64,000 nt of DNA, from positions 526,572 to 590,571 of the forward strand of contig QNQO01000683.1 of the NCBI GenBank assembly GCA_003290165.1. Reading direction: 5' to 3'. Of the stretch, positions 47,007 through 56,000 are shown piece by piece. The translations under genes and the position numbers were made by a program. Under the pieces are notes generated by a model, which saw only the letters and a program-made list of their open reading frames with translations, did not search any database and had not been told where the DNA came from. This DNA is from Berberis thunbergii. Taxonomy: Eukaryota; Streptophyta; Magnoliopsida; Ranunculales; Berberidaceae. The first letter of the stretch is position 1. Each line of letters opens with the position of its first letter.

Positions 47007-48887
47007 AAATGGTGGTTGTTTGTAAGCATGGTTATAGAGAGGCCAATGCGGTGGCGGATGCTTTAGGTGATAGAGCGCAAAAAGATAATTGGAGTGTCAC
47101 TTTTTGGCGCTAATGAACTACCTAGGCGATTGGTAGGATTGGTGTTGCTTGACAGGTGGCTGGCTTATATTCGGCATGGTGATGAGTGGAGGAAATTTTG
47201 TTTTGATAGGCAGGACTATACCGAAGTCTGTTTCGATTTTGGGGTGCAAAATCCGCAGAATAGCAGCTGTCAGGACTGAGCGGTGGTGATGATGTGGTGC
47301 TATGGCTTGTTGCTATTCATGTCATATGAGTTTGGACATAGTGTTGTCGCTAACTCGTTCGTGAGTGGAAATTTGGCCTAGGTCCGGTCATATTTATTAA
47401 AACATGCTGGACAGGGTGTTATAGCAGACTCTGTTTCGTCTCGTTGCTGTGCGAAACAGAGTTTTGGTTGCTGTTTTGGCGAGGTTGTTAAGGCAATGCT
47501 CTTTCCTAGACAGAGTGTGAGGCTGTATTTGCTGGGCGGTAGACTTTGCTGTATGGTGCTTATGCATGTAGTGTATCTGCTGATGTTGCAGGAGAGTCTG
47601 GTGATTGGTTTTGTGCTGTTTGTAAGCAAGTAGCAAGCAAATGGGAATTGGTGCAAATGTTGCGAGGAGTTGGGTTTTTGGCAAGGCTTGATGAGCAATG
47701 TTGAGGTAGGAGTAGGACACTGTTTAGACTTTAGTGCTTGCCATTTGGATAGGCATTTTGTCTAGTATTTGTTGCTTGGTTATTAATACGGGTAAAGTCA
47801 TAATGTACTCCCGTTTAGTTTGTAAATCAATTATTTTGATAAGTAATAAAGGTCTGGCATTCCATAGCTGCCCCTCCCCACTGAAGGTTTAATTTAAAAA
47901 AAAAAAATCATAATCTCTAATCCTTCCCGCTGCCCTTTTCGTGCCCCCATAACCACTTAGCTCTGACCGATAGAGGCTGTGCCACTTGTAGCATATATCA
48001 GTCACCAAAAGAAATAGCATTTGACACTGCACCACACGCTGCACTTCTATGCCATATACATCCAAGGAGCAGCTGAGAAATTAAAATTTTCAGACTCTTG
48101 TCGAGCCTCACAAAGGCAACATCTGTTTGTGATCACAAGATGCTTAGCCAAGTTATCCGACGCAAGCACACAGTCATGTGCTGCCATCCAAACCAGAAAA
48201 CAAGCTCGCGGGGGTTCTAAGTTTTCCAGAGGACGGTATCCCTAAACTTGTATAGTAGTTTTTTATTTTTTTTCTTTTCAGTCTCATCTCCTATTTTCCT
48301 AATGTAATTAGTTCAGTAAAAAGCAAGTATTATGTTTAAAGCATTATGAAGATATCTCAGTACATTTTCACTCCCTTTTCTCCTCAAACATCTTTTCCTA
48401 TTTTCTTTTCACTATCATTTACAAAAATCACATAATTTACACCTAACCAACGCCATTTGAATTATAGAAACCCCATTTCAGATGATCCAGTTTCCGAATG
48501 TTCAATTGCATTGAAATCCAACTGTTCTTTATTGGTTGTCAATGCATGAGCATATAAATGACAGGTTCCTACTTAAAAGTTTCTTATATCAGTTTTTTTT
48601 TTTTTTTTCGATTTGAAAATGTAACTTTATCATAAAATACTTGGATTGAATTCAAAAAAAAAGTGAGCAGACCAAAAAGAATAAACTATAGTAAGAAAGC
48701 ATAGACACTCAGGATCATGTCGAGTCCTTTAATTGGTAATTAGTAGACCCAAATGAACAAAACCCCATACCCCTAAATCATTAGAACCTTATTTGAGCAA
48801 AATTAACAAATAATTGAAAATCAAGGTGAATTTTTTTACCTGATATGTGAACGAAGAAGCGATAACAGAAGCTATTGAAGAACCCAT
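36435..48887 (-). CDS. Predicted plastid membrane protein of unknown function; first intron about 11.7 kb
   Basis: Three exons join in phase: 48840-48887 (MGSSIASVIASSFTYQ), 36733-37149 and 36435-36650, giving about 226 residues. The Ser/Ala-rich start followed by basic residues (SIKCSRKGSAMAEF) looks like a chloroplast transit peptide. The mature part has IPEPVKEIPWKKTRDKLWPR and then hydrophobic segments: KASKWFLIAVFIFSSFSDTI, IPFGLLVGCMMADFVKE, LLCIGFFFALIKV and a GGLMQVLWLLR stretch. It ends in an acidic, polar tail. I do not recognise a named family with confidence. The first exon was chosen because the donor CAG|GTAAAA and the acceptor TCGTTTGCAG|ATC are both good and share phase 0, because it adds a plausible targeting peptide, and because a GA-rich leader precedes the ATG on this strand. 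If that link is wrong, translation could start at 37044 (MAEFGEPIKILENV). Confidence 0.7.
37173..38066. mobile_element. Non-autonomous TIR element with CGGGACGGGATGGG-rich ends
   Basis: Ends are TAGGGTGGACACGGGACGGG and, reverse strand, TAGGGGTGGGCATCCCATCC. Both flanks are full of CGGGACGGGATGGG-type words in both orientations, while the middle is AT-rich and non-coding. The TAGGG(G)TGG end resembles the hAT-like elements at 42589 and 49186. No clean 8-bp target duplication was found. It lies 24 bases upstream of the acceptor of exon 2 of the plastid-protein gene, inside its intron 1. Confidence 0.6.
38418..40571 (+). repeat. Degenerate tandem (satellite-like) array, left part
   Basis: Diverged units of roughly 150-190 bases follow head to tail. 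Each unit runs through TCATTTCCACTACCCTTTTC, TTTTTATGTAAAAATAAAA, TTGAAGAAAAAAATGGGTCG, ACACATTTTCACTGAATTTC, AAAGGCTATAACCCACAATT and GAGGATTTTCTCGATTTTTA. Unit starts are near 38418, 38563, 38727, 38917, 39079, 39672, 39841, 40072, 40311 and 40472. A GA-rich insert with an internal duplication interrupts it at about 39235-39560. The array continues after the hAT element at 44497. Confidence 0.8.
40975..44130 (+). pseudogene. hAT transposase with BED zinc finger, inactivated
   Basis: The start exon MASSSTPGP (40975-41003) splices to 41401. The BED finger is at 41405-41560 (RWKCNYCQKDYTCS, then LKHHLLKISG). The catalytic region includes CDGWTDS, the segment VVQVITDNAPVCRAAGLL, TPCVVHTLNLALKN and SIAETRFASSI. 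The C-terminal hAT dimerisation domain has LLNIALKLLGQPCSSSCCER and NWSTYNNIHSLKRNKLTPKR. Breaks seen: a frame change at the G14 run 41719-41732, TAA after CDGWTDS at 42089, the MITE at 42589-43048, TAG near 43081, and TAG for the second Trp in DPDVWW at 43738. An intron separates 43430 and 43515. It cannot encode an active transposase. Confidence 0.88.
42589..43048. mobile_element. hAT-type foldback MITE nested in the transposase gene
   Basis: A 460-bp element with a perfect 8-bp target duplication, AAAAGTAG, at 42581-42588 and 43049-43056. Ends are TAGGGCTGAAAACCGAATCG and, reverse strand, TAGGGTTGAACAAAAAAACC. The arms are rich in ACCGAACCGA / TCGGTTCGGT words and meet in a long AT palindrome around 42800-42870. 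Removing it with one duplication rejoins the transposase reading frame, so it inserted into a once-continuous ORF. Confidence 0.9.
44497..44876 (+). repeat. Satellite-like array, middle part between the hAT element and LINE
   Basis: The array resumes directly after the hAT target duplication. Units start near 44583 (TCCTTTCCACCACCCTTTTC) and 44745 (TCCGTCCAGGCACCATGTTC), the latter matching the unit at 39079 very closely. A CT/TA microsatellite lies at 44516-44540. Confidence 0.8.
44877..47907 (+). pseudogene. L1-type LINE, 5'-truncated, with reverse transcriptase and RNase H remnants
   Basis: It begins abruptly inside a satellite unit and ends with a poly-A tail (47896-47907), after which satellite sequence resumes. 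Landmarks are the RT segment RQGDPLSPLLF (interrupted frame near 44925), LLYADDTLIFL near 45058-45090, LTYLGGPVFQEKAKIS, LLSPGGRMILIKHVLSSIP and FFWGDYEG. A zinc-binding RT-type region follows, then a C-terminal RNase H (ALNVEGFSRKTMATGGVIIR, NNKAEALALVEGLL, VIVQSDSELV). Many frameshifts and stops are present. A 62-base G tract interrupts the RNase H region at 46943. Confidence 0.85.
46943..47004. repeat. 62-base poly-G tract (G29-A-G32)
   Basis: An almost pure G run lies in the RNase H part of the L1 element. It separates EIKL from VVVCKHGYREANAVADALG-like coding sequence. This is exceptionally long for a plant genome and could be real slippage or a sequencing artefact. Confidence 0.85.
47908..47960 (+). 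repeat. Satellite-like array, right edge after the LINE
   Basis: CATAATCTCTAATCCTTCCC followed by GCTGCCCTTTTCGTG matches the unit start used throughout the array, showing that the LINE inserted into it. Confidence 0.6.
48020..48245 (-). pseudogene. LINE fragment, reverse-transcriptase zinc-binding region
   Basis: On the reverse strand the frame reads MAAHDCVLASDNLAKHLVIT, then NRCCLCEARQES. This resembles the zf-RVT domain at the C-terminus of plant L1 elements (WLAAHGKILTIDNL...CPLC...ES pattern). It is short, without neighbouring RT, and ends in a stop. It lies within intron 1 of the plastid-protein gene. Confidence 0.65.
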
Positions 48888-49177
48888 TTATTTATCTCTG
48901 TCTCTCAGCTCAAAATCACCCGCCTTTTCTCCTCATCACCTCTCTCTCCCTCTCTCTCTCTCTGTACTCTTTAATTCTCACTCCGCAACACCAACGATAA
49001 GCACAAGTTGAGCTTGGGCTTAATCTTGGGCCTATTAAATGGTCCATCCAACTATTTTAGGCTTGGGTGGTTTGCGGTTTGCCACAATAAAACCCTTTGA
49101 AGATACCAAATTGGGCTGGCCCTTCCCCAATCAAACTTTATTGTCATACAAAACAAATTGATGAAAAAAAAATGAAC
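48888..49177 (-). promoter_or_regulatory. Presumed promoter and leader of the plastid-protein gene
   Basis: Upstream of the ATG at 48887 (reverse strand) there is a GA-rich leader; on the given strand it is a CT microsatellite at about 48936-48962. No clear TATA box was found. Only about 290 bases separate the ATG from the hAT-like element at 49186-50088, so the native promoter is either short or interrupted by it. Confidence 0.4.
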
Positions 49178-49185
49178 CTTTTTAC

Positions 49186-50088
49186 TAGGGCTGGGCAAGT
49201 ACGGGTAACCAGCTCAAAATGTAAAAATCGAAAATCGGCCCGAGAAATTTGGGCTCGTGTTTATGAGACCCGAAATCGGACCGGGTTGACCGGTTAACCG
49301 AAATACGGTCCGGTTAACCGAAATACAGTCCGGTTTCGGGCCTGTCTCGGTCCTAAGAGCAACATTTAAAATGGCCAAACTCCGTTATTCCATAATGCCA
49401 TGGTGTTAAATGTTCAGCCGAACACAATAATGCAAATATACATTAAGAAATTCCCTCAGCCTGTTGATATTGAAATAATTCATATGGTCAATGAAGAAAA
49501 ACGTCACATTCCGTAGTTCAGTGAAAAATGTCCAGATCTCATATATGATCAAAGATCTGAGATCTGATCAAGATCTGATCTAGGGAAAGGATGGGAGAGG
49601 GAGGCGGCTCGGCCTCCGCCTTCGCTGAGAGGAAAGAAGGGAGGGTCGGCTCGGCCTTCGCCTCCGCTGTGAAAAGAGAAGAGGCGTCGGTCACTGTGAG
49701 AAGAGAAGAAGTGTCGGTCGCAGAAGAGAAGAAGCCTCCGCAACTTCACCTTCGCTGTGAGGAAACTAGATAGTTCAGTCGATCTCATTCATGATCTTGT
49801 GCCTACCAAGTGTGTGAATACTGGATTCTCAATTTTGAATCCTCAATGAACAAACTAAATGGAGAAATTCTAGCTATTTAACTTGGAGAAACAAATGTTG
49901 TTATTTTAAGTTAACTATTTAAACTGGGTTGGTTATCCGCCGGGCTTCAGAAATGGAAACCGAGGCCCGGATCAGAAACTTCGAGTCGGGCCGGGCTTTT
50001 ACAACCAAAACTTTTATAATTAATTAAAATCGATCCGAACCGACCCGATCGGTCTGGTTGTTGGTTCAGTCCTAAATACCCACCCCTA
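49186..50088. mobile_element. Non-autonomous hAT element, about 0.9 kb
   Basis: Ends are TAGGGCTGGGCAAGTACGGG and, reverse strand, TAGGGGTGGGTATTTAGGAC. The flanks CTTTTTAC (49178-49185) and CTTTCTAC (50089-50096) match in 7 of 8 bases, the size of a hAT target duplication. Subterminal ACCGAAATACGGTCCGGTT-type words occur in both arms. The middle is GC-rich around 49590-49760 with GAAGAGAAGAAG-type repeats and no recognisable protein. Confidence 0.75.
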
Positions 50089-50209
50089 CTTTCTACGCAG
50101 CCTGAGGAGAGACACTGATTAGTGTATGAAGTGGGTGTCTAGCAATGTGAGTGTCAATTCTACCCTCCTTATGCACAAGGATTAGATTGAGTAGATGATT
50201 TTTTTTCTT

Positions 50210-50345
50210 CATAAAAAATACTAGGGAACTAGATTTTGCAATCAAGGTAACGTGACGTAATATTAGAATAATGATGAAATTTTACAAAATATTTATGTGT
50301 ATCTCGATGTTATGAAAACCTCCTCTGATCATGCCGCATCATCTT
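50210..50345 (-). repeat. Dispersed repeat, copy D
   Basis: The reverse strand reads CATCGAGATACACATAAATA, then a TTCATCATTATTCTAATATT body and TTCCCTAGTATTTTT, collinear with copies A and B near 13.6 and 15.0 kb. Confidence 0.5.
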
Positions 50346-50577
50346 GACCATGCCACGAATATTCCCTAGATTGTGCTTTGCAGAACTAACTATGGCATAT
50401 CTTTTTGCATGAAGATACTCCATTTGGTCGTTGTGGTTGGACTCTATTATGGATTTCTGAGCGCATTGAATTGGGTTCAGTTGGAGATCGTATCAACGAA
50501 ATCGAGTACTAATTCGTATTTATTATTGAATTAACTGATCTATTTGCGTTTATGGGACAATATTCAAATTAAAGATC

Positions 50578-50718
50578 TCATCGAAAACTTACAGCAGCTT
50601 GCCAAACAAGGGCTAAGAGAAAAAAGAACACATGTATGACTGACATAAAATCTATGATTGGATTGAAAAAAGCGTAAGCCTCAGGTAATTTAGCAAAGAA
50701 AAAACTACTCGAATGAAG
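50578..50718 (-). pseudogene. psbK: Plastid psbK fragment in nuclear DNA (NUPT)
   Basis: PsbK is a small photosystem II subunit encoded in the chloroplast. On the reverse strand this stretch encodes [42 protein letters not shown] and the stop codon at 50578-50580, which matches the C-terminal part of PsbK. The start codon and first residues are absent. It joins petL sequence after about 8 bases, although the two genes are not neighbours in standard plastid genomes. No function is expected. Confidence 0.88.
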
Positions 50719-50726
50719 GGTCAATT

Positions 50727-50822
50727 TCAAATAAGTCGTATCTTGTTCAGACCAATAAATAGAACTGAAATTATAATTAAAGCCGCTAGTAGAAAACCGA
50801 AATAACTAGTTATAGTAAGCAT
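50727..50822 (-). pseudogene. petL: Plastid petL copy in nuclear DNA (NUPT), open reading frame intact
   Basis: PetL is a 31-residue subunit of the cytochrome b6f complex. The reverse strand encodes a full 31-codon frame with [20 protein letters not shown] and GLNKIRLI, then TGA. The second residue is Leu where Pro is usual. In the nucleus it lacks a known promoter and targeting peptide, so it is treated as a non-functional plastid insertion despite the intact frame. Confidence 0.88.
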
Positions 50823-50829
50823 GAAAAAG

Positions 50830-51045
50830 CTAACCGAGATACCTTTTATTTATACATATGTTTATGAAACACTTACCTAATTTTCGATTTTTATAGATAC
50901 GAGTATAAGAAGAAGAAAAAAAGCCCAATTGCCTCATTGGACTTACTAAAATGTAATGCTGACTCCTAAGGTCACCAAAGGTGGACATTAATGGAAGGGC
51001 GGTTTTCTTGTCCCAAAATCGCCATCCAGCTGAGCCATTCCCCAT
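50830..51045 (-). other. Unassigned ORF next to petL, possibly also organellar
   Basis: A 71-codon frame (MGNGSAGWRFWDKKTALPLM, then SPMRQLGFFSSSYTRIYKN) runs in the same direction directly upstream of the petL copy. I do not recognise it. It may be part of the same plastid insertion, or unrelated plant or mitochondrial DNA brought in with it. The stretch at about 50385-50577, beyond psbK, likewise could not be assigned. Confidence 0.3.
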
Positions 51046-51271
51046 TCAATGTAAGATGACCATATAAGATGTGCTAATTTACATGAAACTATAGACTTGT
51101 TTATCAAACATTAATACCTTATTATCAGCAACTACCATAGTCTTGAGACAGCTAAACTCCAGTATAGCATCAAATATCAGGACTTAAGTGGATTTCATTC
51201 ACACAAACTTTGAAAAAAAATTGACAAAAACAATCACATAATGGTCTTCTCTCCTTCAATAATTTCTTGAG

Positions 51272-51420
51272 AGTAAGTCTAAGGGAGCGAGGCCTCTCCC
51301 TGTCCACTCTCCTTAACTCTCACCGTTCACTCTCCTTGAGATGCACATCACTACCCATCTCGAAAAGAATGGGTAGTAAGAGGCCCTCCCTCGCGCCTCC
51401 ATCGCTCCGTAGAATTAGGG
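51272..51420. mobile_element. MULE-type hairpin MITE, copy 5
   Basis: A 149-bp element whose flanks TTTCTTGAG (51263-51271) and TTTCTTAAA (51421-51429) match in 7 of 9 bases. Ends are AGTAAGTCTAAGGGAGCG and, reverse strand, CCCTAATTCTACGGAGCG. The inner arm contains CTTGAGATGCACAT and CATCTCGAAAAG. It is more diverged than copies 2-4. Confidence 0.75.
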
Positions 51421-51429
51421 TTTCTTAAA

Positions 51430-52009
51430 ATATAAGTATTCTTCCTTGTCACTATCTGACCAATTCCTTTTCACTGAAATTCAAGTTTAGCAAAACATAC
51501 AAGAAAAAACCAAGTAATTTACCAATTAAAATAATCAAAACAAAGATATTATCACACATTATTTTGTATGTTTTTTTCCTTTACCCCTTTGACAATCAAA
51601 TGAAAGCCAAATCTGATTAGCTTCTTCTTCTTGGAAATAGAATAGAATAATTAAATAACTACATTGAATATAAACCTATCTTTACAAGTAATATAACTTG
51701 TTTATGTCTTTCTTTCTTCTTTTTCTTTGTATATGGAGAGAAAAGAAAGGTCTCAAAGTTGAAAGGCAAGACAACGGTATTACAGACAAGTGTATTTAAT
51801 TTACTATGTTAGTGATTGTCTTTGTCATTAATTAAACAAGGATTTAAGTACATTAAGGATAAAAAGTGGCATTGAAGGTTGCCGCCGGGCTGTTGTAACC
51901 ATTTGGGGCACTCATCATCCTTCAATTAAGGGTACAAATTTTTAGTTTTTATTATGGTCATTAGGTTGACAGAATGTGTGTTCCTTATGCAAGTCAATTG
52001 TATGAATAG
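51430..52009. other. Intergenic DNA; nothing recognised
   Basis: AT-rich sequence without gene or repeat signals that I can name. Confidence 0.5.
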
Positions 52010-52012
52010 TTC

Positions 52013-52319
52013 CACTACACCATATTGGCATTTTTGTAACACCCTTCAAAACAGTATCACTTTTGAAGTGTAACATTCACCTAACAACTTTACACATTTT
52101 CACAAACAAAATGATACAATAATAGTATCACCATGAAGAGTATCATTATAAAAGTGATACTATTCATGGTGATCCAACTTATTGTATCATTTTTTTGTGT
52201 TACTGTTTTTCATTTTTTTACTAAATTTAGTTTTGATTTGAAATTGTTTGGTGAATTGTAACATCTAAAAAGTGATACTGTTTTGAGAGATGTTACAAAA
52301 GTGCCAATTTGGTGTAGTG
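52013..52319. mobile_element. CACTA-type MITE
   Basis: A 307-bp element with ends CACTACACCATATTGGCA and, reverse strand, CACTACACCAAATTGGCA. It is flanked by the 3-bp duplication TTC (52010-52012 and 52320-52322). CACTAC termini with 3-bp duplications define the CACTA (En/Spm) superfamily. Inner AGTATCAC / GTGATACT words give additional hairpins. No transposase is encoded. Confidence 0.92.
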
Positions 52320-52791
52320 TTCGTGGCGTCTTTAGGGTTTTTTACCGCATTTTCCTTGCCTATCCTTAGAGAAAATGGGTGGTTTATGTCACATTTAGGT
52401 TATCGGTATTACTATTATTGTTATTTTGGATTAAACAAGTTGGGGTTCACTCCGATGGACGACTCACCAACTTTGGACGGTTATTTTTAATAATTAAAAG
52501 CTAAATTGACATATGCTAAATCATCAATTTTTCTTGGGAAAAAAGGTTTTCTTGGTTATGAAGTTATTTGGTTGATCACATTATACACGAATTTTATATG
52601 CATGCATCATATAAAAGAGGTTGCGTAAGATTATGTTGGATATGTTGCTAATTATAAAAATAATATAAGGTAATTATGAATCATGTCAAACCCAAACCTG
52701 ACCCATTTAGTAATTGTGTCACAAATTTCAAATTTGTGCCTAGTTGGATGTAAGATTGCGACACTGGTTAATATCAGTATCCTTTAGTATA

Positions 52792-52992
52792 GAGAAATTC
52801 TAAATGTCGAGGGAAAGGGCGAGGAAATCAGCGAGGGAAATGATCTGGCGAGGTGAGAGCCGTTCATTTCCCTCGAGATCCGTGTGAAAAAAGTCAACAC
52901 ACGGATCTCGAGAGAAATGAATGGCTCTCACCTCGCCAAATCATTTCCCTCGCTGATTTCCTCGCCCTTTCCCTCGACATTTAGAATCTCTC
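52792..52992. mobile_element. MULE-type hairpin MITE, copy 6 (best preserved palindrome)
   Basis: A 201-bp element whose two arms of about 94 bases are almost perfect inverted copies around a loop near 52888-52900. Ends are GAGAAATTCTAAATGTCGAG and, reverse strand, GAGAGATTCTAAATGTCGAG. The flanks share TTAGTATA; a 9-bp TTTAGTATA duplication with one base lost on the right would explain this. Arms contain GGGCGAGGAAATCAGCGAGG and CTCGAGATCCGTGTG. Confidence 0.9.
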
Positions 52993-53000
52993 TTAGTATA

Positions 53001-56000
53001 TAGCATCTTTTAATAGGTTATAATATTTTAGTCTAAGGGTATGTTTAATTAGTCATTTTTCATAGAAAGTAAAATCTATTTTCTCTGTTATGCAGATTTT
53101 CGCTGTTTGATTGTTTATTTACTGACAAAAAATCAATTATTTATTAGATTATTTGACCACTACTCATGAAAATCCAAATCCAATGAGAAGTCTAAAAATC
53201 AAATTCACAAAAATAGTCTCAATTTCCATATTAATTTTTCGTGCAACCAAACAGAAGCAGAGTAATAAAAATCTAAGTGTACGTTATCATTGAATGACCT
53301 CCTCTCCTTCCAAAATTTTGAATAACCTCCTCTCATTTGTCTTGAAACTTAACAAAACAACTTTTTTTATTTCTTGACCTACTTTTGTGGGCAAAAAGAA
53401 AGTTTTGCATCAATTATTGGCTCATAATGACAAATAAGAGTCCTTTGAACCCATCTTGTATATAAACCTTCATGGATTGAAGACAAGAGTAGCTCAACAT
53501 TGTCAACTAAGAGCATTAGCAACAGTAGTTATAAACTAATAGTATCACATCAAATAGATTGATATATTGGAGTGGGTTTTGTCTGCTTAATTGCCTGAAC
53601 TTCTGATCAGTTTGACAAAATGATCAACTACCATTTTCAAAGCAATGTCAACCTATTCTAGCAAACAAACGAGAAGATTGTTGATTGGGAAAGTCAGCAC
53701 CACAATAATATGTTTGATCCATAAAGATACAATGGGTTCTTTTTCATTACTAATAGCTTTTAATCACCATAGTCTCTAGCAGCTTGTGAAAGCCTACAAA
53801 CAACTAGGAAAAGCTTTACTTTACAACAAGATAAAATGCTTGTGAATAGTGATGATGGCTACCAACACTTCCTACTTTCTATTTGGTTTTGCCTGATGCA
53901 GGATTATCCAGTGTTCCAAACTTTCCATCCGCAAAATTTGGGTCTGATTTGGTCTGCGCGTTTTACTATTTTTTTGCTGAATTTAGCGAGTCATTTCTCT
54001 TAATTTCTCCAAACTTCTCATTGCCTCTTTCCAAACGGACAACTTGATTTTTTTCAAGGATGTTCACTTAATTTCAGCTATGTAAAGCGTAATCAATGGT
54101 CTAAGCACAAGAGTAGGCCTACATCATTGGATTCCCATTTATATGTATCGGTATATCTTTAAGGCGGCATTTACATTCTCAAAGAGACTCAATCCTCGTA
54201 TATTTATATATATCATTCTGGGCATCAGCATGTTTTAGGTGGGAATGAAGCAATGAAATTCACAACCTATGTCATTTATTTGCTTTATGCTCCATGTACA
54301 TTGCATGAATGAATAGCTAGCATAGTTAATTACGTCTGCTCAACAACGTAATGAACTGCAAAGAAACTAAAAACACAATAATAATTTACACGAAAACATT
54401 TATATAACTTGGTTGAAGATATATACGACTTGAAATAGAGTGGAAAGTTCAGAAATGCAACTATGATGATGAGGCCAACTTCGGTATAGGATATAATAAT
54501 ACTCAAGATGACGATTGTCATAACGAAAAGAATGCATTTTCTTGACATTAATTGTATATGTTACCCATTCAAAATGAGCCAACACAGAATCATAAGAACC
54601 TCTTGTAATCAATATTGGTACACAATATATGCCGACAGAATGGATTACCATTTACCCTGTCAAGGAGGCTACTTTCTTAGCTAGTAGTTACTAGTCTGTT
54701 TCAAACAATGAGAATGAAGAATGTGTAAAGGATGAACACAGAGAAGAAGCTTTTATTCCAACAAAGAAGATTTTCAATAGACTTGGTCATCTTATCTACC
54801 CCATGTTTTCTTTTCCATTCTCTCTTCTTTTGACTAGAGATTTATATCCATATCTCCACAGGAAAAAATAAGTAATTAAGAATCAAATGGTTATACATAA
54901 ATCAATTTAGTTCACCAATAAAAGTTGGCTTATAATAATTTGCAGTAAAGGATCTGCACTAGCTCAATAGGTACAATATTAACACATGCTGAGATTTGAG
55001 AATAGTACTAGTACATTGCACATACAAGTCCTTGCAACTTTCTTTGCATTCACACATAAACTTTATTCATGAGAAAACTACCTGGCAGTTTGACTGGGTG
55101 TTTTGGGGTGCCGCACATGCTCACACGCCCTTAGGTGTGGAGTTTTATCCAAAAGGCCTCCTTGCTATTAGGGAGTGAAGTGCTTCCTTATATACCTTTG
55201 TGACAATTCCAAATGTGGGATTATTCAAGCCAACAACAATAACCGAATAGGATGTTCATGATATATGAATCTCATTATTAATTTTTCCAATCTCTTAAAG
55301 TATATCCCAACATGTACTTGGAGATGAAGTATCCAAATAACTAGACTCAGCTTAATCATAAATTGTCTGTAGAGGGTAATGGCACATAATTTTGATCAGA
55401 GCAATATGAATTGTAAGCCAAAACTAAGAAAAAAAAAATCAAAAGTAGTTCAATCTTACATGTAATATGTCTGTTAATTAAAAATTATAATCCATGCAAC
55501 AATGTCTTTAACCATAAAATGTTCAAATTGCACTGACAATGCAGGAAACTTATTATTCCACAAATTAATAGTACTTTAGCACTTAGTCAAACTAATTAAT
55601 CTCATTTTCTTGATTTTTTTTCTTCTTCCTCTTGGTTCAGTGATCAGACAGGCTTGCTCTCCCATGTGTCAAGAGAACAAAGAGATATATGCACTATTAG
55701 AGAATGTTGCATTTCAATGATCTAATGGTTGGATGTAAGAACTTGAGATGCTAGAAGTAGAATACAAGGCGACAAACGCTCCGTGGAACATGTAAAAAAG
55801 TTCGATTCAGCTGATAGTAAAAGAGAAGACATGAACCTGATTTTGATGGGCATTCTGATGAGATGGGTTCTAACTTCTATCAGTGCAAGAAAAGATGAGT
55901 TGTGATTGTTCTAGTTGATACTTCAAACATTCAGATAACAATAAGAAAATGCAGACATTTTGGGATGCCCTAAATGCTAGAGCCCATGAAGGTGTTGCCA

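Noticed and set aside
47378..47720. Reverse ORFs of 106-107 codons
   Set aside because: Antisense to the 3' part of the L1 LINE, low-complexity, overlapping in two frames, no homology.
49591..49773. Forward ORF rich in Gly, Ser, Ala and Glu inside the hAT-like element
   Set aside because: The composition comes from GAAGAGAAG-type repeats, and the antisense frame is equally open.
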